Below, in pieces: positions 40,769-53,245 of a stretch of 64,000 bases of DNA (its first letter is position 1; the number at the start of each line of letters is the position of its first letter). Position numbers and translations under genes: made by a program. The DNA comes from Cyanodermella asteris (Eukaryota > Ascomycota > Lecanoromycetes > Ostropales > Stictidaceae). Location of the stretch: assembly GCA_900618795.1 (NCBI GenBank), contig UYJD01000009.1:937823-1001822 (forward strand), written 5' to 3'. The notes beneath the pieces were generated by a model, which was not told the origin of the DNA, searched no databases, and saw only the letters and a program-made list of their open reading frames with translations.

Positions 40769-43208
40769 CTAGTTGTCAAAGGGTTCGTTTGGCTCAATCA
40801 CAGATGATTCGTCGTCACGGTATGGATGTAGGCCTGCATACTTATTGGCCCAATTCAGGACCACCGTGTGCCAGACCCGGGAGTTCTCCTCGTTCAATGT
40901 CCAGTGATTCTCATCTGGCGCCGTCAATAAGCGGCTTGGCACGCCCCGGACCTGCAGGACGTTGAAGGCAGCCAGACCTTCCGCGATGGACAGTCGATAG
41001 TCTTTGCCGTTGTGAATGACCAGCATCGGTGTGTCCCAATTCTCCGTGAACCTAGATGGGTCATACTTCTCCCAATTCTTCCTACCCGACTCGGACCACA
41101 ATGTGCCACCAAAATCGTGAAATGGGAACCAGAGTTCATCACCCGACATTTGCGCTCCAATCGCATTGAAGACACCGTCATGGGCGATCAGAGCCTTGAA
41201 TTTGCGCCCCAATGGTTGGCCCTGAATCCAGTACATCATGTATCCTCCGTAAGAGGCGCCGGCTGCAATAGCGTGGTCCATGTCGACATACGGAACATTT
41301 GCTTCGAGGTGTTCCCATAGCTTGACAATGTCCTCGTACGGGCCTTTGCCCCAGTTCTGGGAGATTGCATCGACGTGAGCTTGGCCATAGCCCGTCGAGC
41401 CGGTGATGTTTGGCATGACGACGACGTATCCCTGCTCCGCCCAAACGGCAGGATTCCAGCGCGTTGACCAGCTGTCGGTCCATGCTGCCTGAGGACCACC
41501 ATGTATGAGCATGGCCAGAGGATACTTCTTTGACTCATCGAAGTTCGATGGTTTCATGACCAAGGCATGGATGAACCGACCCTCCTCACTCTCATAGTAA
41601 AATGACTCGACTTGCTTCTTGTGCAGCCCATACGACCTGCCATGATTCGAATGCGATGACTTGATCTGTGGCTCAGACCAATTGTGTGGGTCCACAAAAG
41701 CATACACGCTGTTGTCAACGAGATTGCTGCCCGAAAGGAAGATGCGACCCCGGTCACCAAGAGCCTTCATATCTGAGATATTGCCGATGGAGCTGGCGTA
41801 TCCGAGCTTTTCGAGGGAACCGCTGGGTACATCGCAAAAGAAGATGTGCGAGACAGCCTCTTGCTCTGCAAGCAGAAACAAACTATTCGAGTTGCGTCCG
41901 AATTCGAGCTTCGTCGGACTGATATCCCACGGCTCAGCTGCAGAACCAACTGTCATGAACGAGATTGGCCGAGCGGCCTGGTGTAGGGAGTTGCAATCCT
42001 GAGGACAGGTGATTGAGCAATCCCCCGAAGACGTGTAAAGACAGGCACCTGCAATATCCGGAACGTAGATGACCAGGTTTCTATCGGCCTCGTATCCATC
42101 TTCAGTCATCTTGAGGAATGCGGCTGACCGCCCGTCTGGTGCGAAAACGGGTGACGACGCCGCGCCATCCACCGTGTTGGTGGTCACCACCATGGGAGCA
42201 GTTTGGCTGAAGTTTGTAATGAGTGCATCTGATGGGGTAGGGATGAAGTACAGATCCGATCTGGTATGCGTCGCATCGTTCAGGTCAGGGTTCTTGGCCA
42301 CGAATATTACGCCGGTCTCTGATAGATCATACGAGTCTGATGATGGAAATGGGGGAGTGGGTGATTCGAGCCTGGTACCGGCCAGCAGACTATCAAAGCT
42401 CTTCAACACCCATGTATTGAGAATTCCGCCTTTGCTCAACACGCCGTAGAACAGCGAGTTGTGATAGCGATCTTTGTACGTGTCCCAGTGCCTCACCATC
42501 AAGCGATCGTAAAGCATCGACGTGTGCGCAGCCTTCTTTATTGTCTTCTCGTTGACAAGGTTACCATGACGATCAGCTCGGCCCCAGCAGAGGAAAGCAA
42601 TATCGCCATTCTCGAACTGCTTCAGCTTTAGGTCCGCAATGGTCCCATCGATGTCCGCGACAGAGGCGCGAACCTGGCCGCTTATATCTGTTTGGAGGAT
42701 CTCGGTTTTGCCATTCTCATCGTTGTTCTTGGTGTATAAGATCTGGTTGCTTGGAAGCCAGACCGCTTCACTGAACTTGCTGTCACCAACGACCAGGTGG
42801 GAGAGTCGGGAAGAGACCTCGAGGACGCGGAGCTCTTTGACGCGTCTCTGGGTTTCGAAGCTATATGTTTGGATAGTGTGAAGGATGTACTTCCCACACG
42901 GGCTTGGCTGTCCAGCAGACCTCCGAGGTGTGCTCAGAAGGACCCTACGAGTCGTAAGCTCTGTTCATTGATGGGAGATATCGATAAGGCACGAAATGGC
43001 CCCACGGAGTAAGTCTTAGTGATATCGGATAGTCAAGATGGACAAAGGCTGGCGGTTTAGACAGCTGTCATGATAGCTCGACCAATGGCAGCTGTGGAGT
43101 CGCCACTTCAGCAAGGGACAGACATGTGCAGGCGGTATAACGACAAGTTCAAGAGATACGGGCGGCCACGACTTACTCTGGAGTGAATTTGGTCGCCGTT
43201 TTCACCAT
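40769..43208 (-). CDS. S9 family dipeptidyl/oligopeptidase (DPP5-like)
   Basis: Two exons (43208-43177 and 42944-40769) with a 232-nt intron give 735 aa. Splicing yields MVKTATKFTPEVLLSTPRRS, the usual start of fungal DPP5-type proteins. The N-terminal two thirds form a beta-propeller. The C-terminal alpha/beta hydrolase domain has the nucleophile Ser in GASYGGYMMYW, the Asp in VIHNGKDYRL and the His in DENHWTL. Preceding these are HGGPQAAWTDSWSTRWNPA and GYVVVMPNITGSTGYGQ, standard for the family. No signal peptide is visible, so an intracellular peptidase is likelier than the secreted DppV form. It cleaves dipeptides or short peptides, probably after Ala, His or Ser-Tyr, judging from characterised relatives. 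Confidence 0.92.
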
Positions 43209-45460
43209 CTTGTCTGACTTGAACACTCAGTGATTCTTACCTACTCTCCGCAGTGGTTGTAGCTTGTAGGTGAAGCTCGAGCTCCTGCTGCGGGGAAGCT
43301 CAAATAAGCGCGAAGCGGAAACTGGCTGCCTGCCGGGTTTCAGCCTCACGGTGGCGCTCGAATCCTCTGCCGTCATCGTTCCTTGTTTGACCATGTCTTG
43401 ATTCCTTGCACTTTGCTACTTACCTACCTACCTACCTCTAGACTGCATGCTTTCGATGCCGACGTCTCTCTCATGGCTTTGGAAGCCTGAGCCGGTCATT
43501 ACAGCAGAAAATCCTCGTAACGCGTGTGGTTCACCTCAACAATGGGCATCTCGACCACCTCGATTGGGCTCCACCAGACTGTGGCCTGGCCAGCTCAAGT
43601 TGACCCTCACGTGCTGCGAAGATTCGCTCCATTTCAAGCAAGGGGACCATAGCTCCTGGACGGTCGGTGCGAGAACGCCCGTTGAAGTACTTTCTGTTAC
43701 AATTGCAGCCATGTTGGACACGCCCGAAGCACGGCATGTTTGCTCCTCGGATCGCGCCCTTCTGATCATTCTCTTCAAGGCGAGAAAACCCTACCTCGTA
43801 AGTCTTGGAAAGTTCTGCTAGCATATCTGAGCGACTCTGGGACTGCAATTTATACTTCCTCAGAAATACAAAGGCGCAGACCTCAAGGGTGTTCTCGGGC
43901 CACAGCCGGCTCGTTTGCAGAGTTGTGAGCGGGCAAGTTTTTTCTCCCTTTCCTTGAACTTCTCGATGCCACGCATTACTTCGATATTGATCCTATTTGT
44001 CCGTTCGTCGTTTGTTGTTCGCGCGCGCAGCTTGTGGAACGTGCATGATCGCTGGTGCGAACTGTGGTGCAGCCGGATTGCGTGATCAAAATACTTCGCA
44101 CGCCTTGGCTCAACCCCGACACATCCCTACCACCGGACAACAAATGCCTGGATAGTTATCCACGCCACCAATGTGGAAATCCACAGCACCTCCAGTGCCA
44201 AAGCTGGAAAAGCAGGAATCCGCAAACAGAATAGCTTCCCGGCATGGCGACATCTCAGGTTGTGAAGGCATCTTCAAGGTTTCGACGATCATGTTCAATT
44301 TCATGCCCAAACTCATGCAAAGCTACGCAAGTGTGTGTGTGAAAATTGTGCTGGGATCCTGTCCGATTCATGGGAGCTTGCCTTAGCTCTCCTATCTGGA
44401 GACTAGCACCACTTCAATCGATCCTTCGTCTTTGTCCAGCTTTCTCTGTCATCGTCCTTGGTGAGGTTAGGCGATCTGAATGATCGCCATGTACAGACGC
44501 ATTCTGAGCTAGCCCGAAGCATCGATATCTAAGAATCACTTGCCTATCTGTGTCAGACCTGAGGGCTCCCATCGCGTCAATGAAGTTACCTCTTTTGTCA
44601 TGGGCGTGCTGTTCGCACGTGAATCAATCGTGAAGTCTGTCAGCCGGCGGTAAAGGAATACCTCGCCCAAGAATCGCAGTGTGCTGACCATCTGCTACCC
44701 AGAAGCGCTTCAGATCTGAAAGTCAAATGGGGGAAACCGCGGCGTCGATTGCAGACGTCCGAGTCAAGCTCTCGTGAGGTCAGGCTGTGGTCCCAGGGAT
44801 CGTGGATGTTAGCACCTACTGACCAGAAAAGGTGTTTCTCGACCTCGTCAAGCTTTTCATATAGCGCGATGACGAGACAAAGCATAATATGTCCTTCATG
44901 ATTGGCCTTTGCCACTGCCAACCGAGTCAAGAGGCTTTGGATCGTCAACGTCGCGCCAGCCACTTCGGCTGTGGAGTCAACGAGATCTGCTTGCGACCTC
45001 GCATCGTCCCTCATCTTACCGAAGACTACCCGGACAAGAGACCTATCATGCTCTATCGGCTTCTACACACCTGTATGGATGGACCAGACTTTTTTCGACA
45101 TCCACGGATGTGAACAACCCTCGGCCTGTTTTTGCAATCGGTATGGATCTGCTCAATTGCGGATGGTTCCTTTGGACGGATACCTGTGGATGATCTGATA
45201 AAACTCACTGATTCCACGACCTTCACGGCGACGATCATTACCTCGTGATCATATCTCTGCATGTCGACAGAACGCCTCAGGGTGGTGTGAGGATGTGATG
45301 AGCTTCTGCAAAGTTTTCCACTCGCGGGCTCTTGAAGAGCATCAAAGATAATGATGCTCGACTCGAGCATAAATTGGCGGACGTTCCGATACTTCCCAGG
45401 TCCTTTGTCTCCACCCCTACCATCTCGGAGTTTCCAATATACTTGAGATAATTCGACACC
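43209..45460. other. Gene-poor stretch of 2.25 kb
   Basis: Divergent upstream regions of the DPP5-like gene and the peroxidase gene, larger than needed. Frames of up to 125 codons exist on both strands (e.g. 43447-43821, 44640-45014), without recognisable motifs. A TACC microsatellite sits at 43421. I see no transposon. Confidence 0.5.
43421..43436 (+). repeat. TACC microsatellite (four copies)
   Basis: Four perfect TACC units upstream of the DPP5-like gene; no further significance is evident. Confidence 0.9.
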
Positions 45461-46827
45461 ATGAAGGCATTCACAGTTCTTGTGGCCTTTGCCGCTGCTG
45501 TCACAGCTTTTCCTGCCAAATTCAGTGAGGATCCGGTTGTCCTCGAAAAGGCTTCTCGTCTTGTCCGCCGGCAAAACCTTAGCTCTGACCCTCTGGGAAT
45601 CAGCAGGGACCAGACTAACTGCGGGCCTACCCCTTGCTTGACCTTCAGCGAGAACCAGAGAGTCTCCGTTACTGGCGAGCATGCTTACGCCTCTCCTGCC
45701 CCTGACGAGATTCGTGGCCCTTGCCCGGGCTTGAACGCAGCGTAAGTACTGCCATGTTCGGACCAGCAAGTTTCGAATCACTAACAAAATTCAGTGCCAA
45801 CCACGGCTACCTCCCACGTAGTGGTACCGCTTCCATCGAGCAGACCGTTTCTGGTCTCGGTGCAGCCTACGGCATGTCTCCAGAGCTTGCAATTGCTTTG
45901 TCAGCCTATGCTATTGCCATCGACGGCAACATCGTCGAGGGTATTTGGTCCATCGGTGGCCCTCTTCCCCCAGACGATCTCACAGGCGCCCTCCTCGGCA
46001 CCGGCCAAGGCCTCTCATACTCCCACAACAATTACGAAGGAGACGCCTCCATCGGCCGTGACGACTCCTACATCAACGGCGGCGACGCCCACTCCCTGAA
46101 CATCTCCAAGTTCGAAGAAGTCTACGCCGTCGGCCAGCCCGATGACCGCTACACCCTCGACAAGTTCAGGCAACAGTTCGGGAACGTTCAGCAGCGCAGC
46201 ATCGCCACAAATCCCTACTACTTCACGGGTCTCTTCTCCACCGTCGTCGTCGTGCCTGCCGCGTACAACTTCGTCATCAACTTCATGAGCAATCACTCCG
46301 CCGATGAGCCCAGCGGATACCTTGACGGCTACAACTTCAAGACCTTCTTCGGCGTCAGCGGCGAGCCCGGTAGCTTCAAGTGGGAGCGTGGCCAGGAGCG
46401 TATCCCGGATAACTGGTATAAGCGCTCCTTCGACAACCAATACACCCTCCTCGATGTCTTCGAGGACGTTCTCATCACTTACCTTGCGTACCCCAAGACC
46501 CTCCTTATTGGCGGTAACACCGGCACGGTTAACTCCTTCGTCGGTATCAACCTGTCCAACTTGACGCAGAACTTCATCGGATTGGAGAACTTGCTCGAGG
46601 GCAACAACTTTGCTTGCTTCGCTACTCAGTTGCTCCAGAACGGTATTCCGGATGCGCTGGATCCGCTCATCAACGATGTTGCCAGCATTGTCGATTTTGT
46701 TGCTGACAAGCTGGGCCCCCTCAAGCAGGCTCTGAGCTGCCCTGAGATTGGCCAGTATGATTTCACCCTGTTCCAGCCTTTCCCTGGCTACAAGTTCAAA
46801 CCTAATGGACCTGCTACGAACTACTGA
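45461..46827 (+). CDS. Secreted heme-thiolate peroxidase/peroxygenase (UPO family)
   Basis: Two exons (45461-45741, 45795-46827) with a 53-nt intron give 437 aa. A signal peptide (MKAFTVLVAFAAAVTAFPAK) is followed by a dibasic processing site (RLVRRQ, 33-38), as in secreted peroxygenase precursors. The axial-cysteine motif PCPGLNAAANHGYLPRSG (Cys88) is assembled across the intron. The Mg-binding motif is EGDASIGRDD at 175-184, the EGD variant found in long unspecific peroxygenases, and HNNYEGD replaces the classical EHD. Several N-glycosylation sites are present. The length exceeds chloroperoxidase and fits the long UPO class. Such enzymes insert oxygen into or halogenate organic substrates with hydrogen peroxide; the true substrate is unknown. 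Confidence 0.92.
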
Positions 46828-47100
46828 GCGGTGAACATTGTTCGAGTATCAAGGACGCGCAATGTTCGCGTACGCGCGGAGGTTGCTCGTGTGATCGACT
46901 CACCGCCCGGGAAGAAGAGCGGAGTCTATGGCTGCACCGCACCGCACAGTCAATCTGCGCGACGAATGATAGAAATTGAAATAAACATTGACGATCATTA
47001 CACCCACCTCTCAGCTTAGTTTTATTCCATGCCACTGTCGTGCCTGCATCCGCAATGTGATAACGCGGAGGTGCCGTGATTCCTCTGACATATTCTAGCA

Positions 47101-48858
47101 TCAGAATAACGCAGACGCTGGCTTCTCGGAGCTGCGCATTTGCTTCCCAAACCTGAAGAACTGACAAAGCCGAGCGCTAGGAACCCGCATCGGAGAACGA
47201 GCCTTGGGCGTCTTTAGTTCTTGCGACGACGAATTGGATGCCACATACGCAACACCAACGGCCTCAACCGCCGAGGTTGACAGTAACTTCGAGGCACCAA
47301 TCTCCGCTGTCCTAAGCTCTGTATCAAGATAATGCTCCTCGACGAAGTTGACCAAAGTCTGCACATCACCGAGACTGCTCATCGCCCCTAGCGACACGCG
47401 AACGACACCGGTCGGCTTGCCCCGGACGACCTGGGTGGGGTCGCTGCACCGATGACCGGCGTCGAAAGCAGCTTTCATTTCCCCCGCTGACCAGTGGAGA
47501 TACGTGGCGACGCCACCGGGGTTACAGAGGCTCCCGGATCGTACCGAGATTTTCTGTTTGTCTGCTAGGCGCTCGACGTCGGCGTAACCAATGACATTGC
47601 CGGATGGATCTTGGATGTTGAATGCAATGGTTGCTCCCTGGGTTTGGGCGTCGTCGTATGTGGCTGAGCCGTCGTTGTATATGATGCACACTTTTCGACC
47701 GTTGGCGTGCTTCATACTAGATAGCCTTTCGTACAAGTTGCGTGCGAGCTGAGCGGTGTGTGTGGAGATGTTTTTCATGCTGCCGAATATGCGTGCGTGG
47801 CTGTCGATCGCGTGCCCTAGTGCGATGATGGAGTGGAAAGGTAAAGTACCGTCCTCGAGTCTATCGTGAAGGCTCTCTTTCTTTGCGTGCCAGGTCGAGT
47901 CCATCGTGGTGACCATGTCGACTGTCCCGCCATAGAAATTCTTCCTCGACCGGAGGATGTCGCCGGATGCCTTTCGAACGACGAGCCCGCCCAGGTCCGG
48001 GTACCCAAAGATTTTGTAGAAGCTGACACACATGAAGTCGGGAGCATTGGCGTGATCGCTCAAGTCAACAGGGGCGGTTGTGGCTAGCGCTGCTGCATCG
48101 AGTAAGGTGTACACGTCAGACCCGTGCGGTGCGCGCCGAATCTTGCCAGGCCTACTCGTGTCAGTCTCACCGTGTCGGTCGATTCATGAGGCTCAGCTAC
48201 ATACCACTGCAATGGTAGCCTCCGGCCCGTCATGTTGGATTGACCGGGGTAGGCAAACAGCCCAAGCTGGCCTCGCTGCCGGCTTTGGCGCACGCCAGAC
48301 TTGGACGTCTGGCCGGTTTCGATCCAACGATGCACATCTGCGTCATCGACGAAACAGTGATGGCGAGCTTTCGTCGACTCACGAAGACCGACAAGGCTGG
48401 TGTGACAGTCTCTGTGGTAACCATACCAAAAGCCTTGCTTCGATCTCTGAGCGGCTGCGTCGCGGAAGCAGTCACCGACAAGCTTGATTGCCGCTGAAGC
48501 ATTGGCAACGAAGATGAGGTCGAAGTTGTCCGGGTCAGCATTGAAGAACTGGAGAGCTTTCTGGCGAACTTGCTCGACTCTTGTCGATGCGAGCTTCGAC
48601 GCCCGGTGGTCGGAATGCGGGTTGCCGAAGATATTCTGGTTCAAGTCATTTGAGATCGTTTCGATCAGAGATTTCGCATAAAGCTGGTATAACATCAGAA
48701 CTGACGTTCAGTACGAGCCATCGACCTTCACTCACAGTGGTTCCGGCATGGTCGAGATACGTTTGAGTCTGCAGCAGAGGGTACTCTAAGCTGCGTATAC
48801 GCTCAACAGAAGCACTGTAAATGCCGCTCTCGTGTTGCGCGCATGCATGAACCCCCAT
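47101..48858 (-). CDS. Molybdenum-cofactor-sulfurase-like PLP protein (NifS-like domain only)
   Basis: Three exons (48858-48736, 48683-48205, 48151-47101) with introns of 52 and 53 nt give 550 aa. Family motifs are TYLDHAGTT, NIFGNPHSDHRASKL, LFAYPGQSNMTGRRLPLQW, TLLDAAALATTAPVDL, the PLP-lysine segment SFYKIFGYPDLGGLVVR and the cysteine loop SVRSGSLCNPGGVA. These match the aminotransferase class V half of MoCo sulfurases (HxB/Aba3/MOCOS). The C-terminal MOSC half of about 250-300 residues is absent; the protein ends shortly after FVEEHYL with a Ser-rich, basic tail. It may act as a persulfide-forming desulfurase of unknown partner. Start Met 48858 fits family length; an upstream in-frame Met exists at 48936. 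Confidence 0.88.
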
Positions 48859-50730
48859 CGCGTGTATTCTGGTGTGTCGTCCGGAAGCCTCGGAGCTGAG
48901 GCTAGTCTGCTGGGTAGAAAATGTCAAGTGGTTCAAGACCTCGACAATGGTTGCCTTCGAAATGGCGAAAATGACTGCAGCAGAGACGAATAGCTAATTT
49001 TGGCAGTACGGGCTTGTGCGACGCCACGTCTAGTATCACAGATGGAACGAGACGGTACTATATCGCAGGCTTAAATATGAACAAGGGACAAGGGATCTCA
49101 CGAAAAAGTCGAGGCCTTTCTCCTGAACGACCTATAAGGCTGAGTCTTCGCCCATGGTCGCCGTGCTCATCGAAGTCAGCCCACACCGTACTGCCCGGTC
49201 AATGCCTCAAAGCCGATCGGTCCGAGGGACAGCGACAAATTATCATGACTATGCTGCGCTGGAGGCCAAGTTTTGGCGACTTGTCGCTTTAAACAGGTTG
49301 CTTACCCCTGCGCAGAGTCAAAAGCTAGCGTGAAACGCCACCCTGAGTAAGATTCCCGACCAAAAGATACAGGGGTCGGACGCAAGCACATAGAAATGGA
49401 AACAAAGCAATGGATACATAAGTAAGCTGACGAATGTCGTAGTGGTCTAGGCCATGGACGAGAATGTCAGTGATACTCCCAACTGTAAAGTTGCCAGTAA
49501 CGATAGGTGATCTCGAGCTTACTACGTGCAGACTATCGAAGTGACAATTTTAGCTTTCTGCACGGGATATAGCCTTCCTCGGAATGTGCCTCCTCGTTCC
49601 AATGATAATTGGTTGTCAGGCCAGCTGTAAAACGCCAAATTGAAGGTCTGTGTGGGACATTGGCGCCTAAAGCCGCTGTCGCTGAGTCCAGAACAAAGTT
49701 CGATGGCAGGAAAATGGAGCGAGCGGCGACAGAATCTAGCTCGTGGCGCTGTCTCCTGATGGTAGACTGGCAGGGGTTGCGCTTACTCGAAAGGAGCGCG
49801 ACACGAGAGCTAGAGGTCAGCATTGAAGATGGTGTGGAGTAATGAACGAATGAACGAATGGATGTGTGCACGAGCCGGGGCTGACAGAAGTCTTGGCGGA
49901 GACATTCAGTCAGCAAACTCCTATGAATAACTCCGTAAAGCCTATCACGCATACCTATATCAGTACTATTGCTACAAGCTAGAGGTGTCCTCTTGCTAAT
50001 ACCCACTTACATACCTGTAGAAATACTCATAGCAGTAGCAATCGAAGGAGGCAGCAAGGTACCTGCGCAACGACTTCTTGGCGCCTCCATTACGTAAGCG
50101 TGTAAGCATCAGGCAACTTGAGTTGAACCATGTACTGCTACCCACATCATCACCTACAATGCTCCCTGGCCTGGTCATTCGATGTTTCCACTAGCATCTG
50201 TGCGACAGTGAGCATTACCAAGACTGCATGTGTACCCGAATGCCGTTGGCACCATGTTCGGAGCGACAGATACGAAGGCACGGTTGGAACGATATCTGAC
50301 CATCCTCTTCGTTAGTCCAGAGGCATGCTCCGCCACGCTCTGTATGGTGCAGCGGACCTCAACCTGGCGAATAGACTGAGCCGATGCGGCAGCTTACCAC
50401 CGCGCCACACTCATGCCATGCCGCATTAGGCTCGGCCAATAACTTGTGTTTTCGAAAAAATGGGTAAATCAATTCTCCACCCTGATCCTACGATGACCAT
50501 GTAATACATGAATATCACATATATTTCCCTGGTGTGACTGGGAAGGATTTGGGTGCTCGGACCTGGCCCGGTCCGATGTGCACGAAGACTTGCAGGCCAC
50601 CACCTCGTTCCAGGCCATGACTTCCAGAGCTGGAGCCCGAAGTGGAGAAGAGTTTTTTCTCCCTTCTTATCTCATCCTATTTCTTCGGCACGCTGAATAC
50701 TAATTGCTTGAGACCACTCACATACAAGGC
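48859..50730. other. Gene-poor stretch of 1.9 kb
   Basis: Between the divergent sulfurase-like and ABC transporter genes. Frames up to 157 codons (49533-50006 minus) have no family resemblance. A short AATGAACG-type repeat lies near 49841. Nothing else is recognised. Confidence 0.5.
49841..49862 (+). repeat. Short AATGAACG repeat
   Basis: About two and a half copies of an 8-nt AATGAACG unit in the gene-poor stretch. No function suggested. Confidence 0.7.
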
Positions 50731-52835
50731 ATGTCTTCGTCTACTGGTGATATTGAGAAAGGCCAGAGGTACTCTCGCGCCTATCTCACCAATACCAGCA
50801 TTCAGACACTTTCATGGCATGGCTTAAAGGTTGTGGTAAATGATCGCAAGACAAAGCAGCCGAAGTCATTACTCTCGCACATCAATGGCACTGTCAAAGC
50901 CGGTATGTTATCACAGCGCGAGATTTGCGTAATTGCGGACTGATATGCTCAGGGGAATTGCTGGCGCTGATGGGCCCAAGGTGATTCCGTCCTAGCCCGC
51001 GACTTGAGCAACAGGTCAGCTAACGCACTTTTAGCGGTTCTGGGAAAACAACTCTACTGAATGTACTCGCTCGGCGGAGTGAGCTTCTTCACGGGGCTAG
51101 CATTGAAGAGCGCGTCGTTGTCAACGGCGCAGCAGCCACCCTGAACGACTTTCGGAAAATGAGCAGCTTCGTCGAGCAGGATGACACACTCATCGGGGCC
51201 TTGACGGTGCAAGAAACCCTGCACTTCGCTGCACGTCTGGCATTACCAAGGTCGGTGCCCGGTTCCTGGATAGTACGAGGCTCGAGAACTAACCGTCATC
51301 AGATCCATAAGCAAAGCGGAGCGCATCGACCGCGTAAATGAGCTTCTGATGGCTTTCGGATTGCAAGGTCAAGCACATACGCTCATTGGCAGCGTGCTCA
51401 GAAAGGGCATCAGCGGAGGCCAGAAGCGCCGCGTTGGCGTTGCAAGCCAGCTCATCACCGCTCCGAAGATCTTGTTTCTAGACGAGCCTACGAGTGGACT
51501 GGACTCAGCAGCTAGCTTTGAGGTCATGAGCTATATCCGTGACATTGTCAAGGAACACAATGTACAGAGGCCCGGTCCCCGATCGTTGCGGAGAATGAGA
51601 CTGACAAAGTGTAGCTTCTGGTCATTGCGAGTATTCATCAACCTTCCACATCCACTTTCAAGCTCTTCGATTGTCTCCTGTTGCTGTCTCAAGGAAAGAC
51701 AGTCTACAACGGCACCGTCGATGCTCTTCCTGACTATCTTTCGGGCATCGGACATGCCATCCCGACGTACACGAACCCAGCAGAATTCATCCTTGACTTG
51801 GTGAATGTGGACTTCGACCTGGATCAGAGCCACGGCTCGAATCGCCTGGCTGCACTGCATAGCTCATGGTCACAGAGCAAGCATGCCCAAGCTCTGGTCA
51901 ACATTGCTCCTCTTCCCGTTGACGGTGATGTTCTAAGCTTTGCATCGGAGTCAAAGATTTCGACCTCAGGAAATTGGATGGTGCTATTCACTTTGATACA
52001 CCGGTCTCTCATCAAGAGCTATCGAGACGTTGTAGCATATTGGATCCGATTTGCTATGTATATGGGCCTCGCTATCATGATGGGCACCGTCTGGCTGCGA
52101 CTCGACACGACACAAGAGAACATTCAGACTTTTATCAACGCTATCTTCTTCGGCGGTGCATTCATGTCTTTCATGGCAGTCGCGTACATACCAGCTTTTC
52201 TCGAGGACCGCACCATATTTATCAAAGAACGAGCCAATGGCCTATACGGGCCCCTGACCTTTACGCTCTCCAACTTCATTACCGGAATACCGTTCCTCTT
52301 CCTTATCACGATCCTCTTCTCCATCGTTTCTTACTGGCTCTCCAACTTCCGTCCCACGGCCTCCGCCTTCTTCACCTGGGTCCTCTACCTCTTCCTCGAC
52401 ATGCTCGCCGCCGAATCTCTCGTCGTCTTCATCTCCAGCATCGCGCCCATCTTCGTCCTCGCCCTCGCGGCCACCGCATTCGCAAACGGGCTCTGGATGA
52501 GTGTTGGCGGCTTCCTCGTTCCGCTGACCACGCTGAATGTCTTTTGGCGGTACGTGTTTTCGTACATTGATTATCAGCGCTGGGTCTTCGAGGGTATGAT
52601 GGTCAATGAGTTTGGCGGCGGCAGGACGTATGACTGTGCGAGTCTGCCGGGTGGCGGTTGTCGATGCTTGTACGCGACTAGTCTAGCGGACCAGTGTAAG
52701 ATTGACGGTGATGGTGTGCTGGATAGCTACGGGTATGCAATTGGAACGCATGGCAGGAATTTGGGCATCATCGTCGGCATCATTGCGGGATACCGGGTGC
52801 TAGGATCTGTGGCGCTGTATTTCAGGCGTGCCTGA
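50731..52835 (+). CDS. ABCG-family half transporter
   Basis: Five exons (50731-50902, 50953-50980, 51035-51250, 51303-51561, 51615-52835) with introns of 50-54 nt give 631 aa, right for a half transporter with one nucleotide-binding domain followed by one membrane domain. The Walker A loop MGPSGSGKTTLLN is assembled from exons 2 and 3. Further motifs are FVEQDDTL (Q-loop), GISGGQKRRVGVA (signature), ILFLDEPTSGLDS (Walker B) and IASIHQPSTSTF (H-loop, joined by the last splice). The C-terminal part has about six helices starting at YRDVVAYWIRFAMYM, with a Cys-rich extracellular loop (CASLPGGGCRC...C) before the last helix. Such proteins dimerise and export lipids, sterols or toxic compounds; the cargo is unknown. 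Confidence 0.92.
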
Positions 52836-53245
52836 GTTATGAGTGCCTGTTAAGGTCGCTTCGGTCTGGCTAGTTGATAGTCATCGTGTACGCTCGTGAA
52901 GACACTTGGCTGGGGGCTTCGGTTCATTTTTTTCCGCGTGGGGTCACTTTCAATCACAGGTTATCAGACTATTTAGAAAGTTTCCATCAGAATGTCCTTT
53001 TCATTCAAAAGGCGTGATTTGTCGCACGCTGTCAAGCTTTTCACACCAATTCAAATGCGTTCTCCGCGTGTTTGTCAATATGAGGCCAGATCACTGGAGC
53101 GAGGTTTTCGGTTAAGCCCAATAGCAGCCAACCATGCTCATTCTAGCGAGAAGCCTAATGCAAAGCACTTTTTCATCCCCGCGCCAAAGTTTTATCCTCC
53201 CACCAGACTCTTGAGCCGGCGCACAGTGAAACCCCGATCAGCGTC
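52836..53245. other. Intergenic between convergent genes
   Basis: 3' regions of the ABC transporter and the small secreted gene. Nothing recognised. Confidence 0.6.

Noticed and set aside
45053-45787. 244-codon minus-strand frame overlapping the peroxidase start
   Set aside because: Runs antisense through the peroxidase signal peptide and promoter; no domain recognised.
49533-50006. 157-codon minus-strand frame in the 1.9-kb gap
   Set aside because: No recognisable motif or splice structure; composition like surrounding intergenic DNA.
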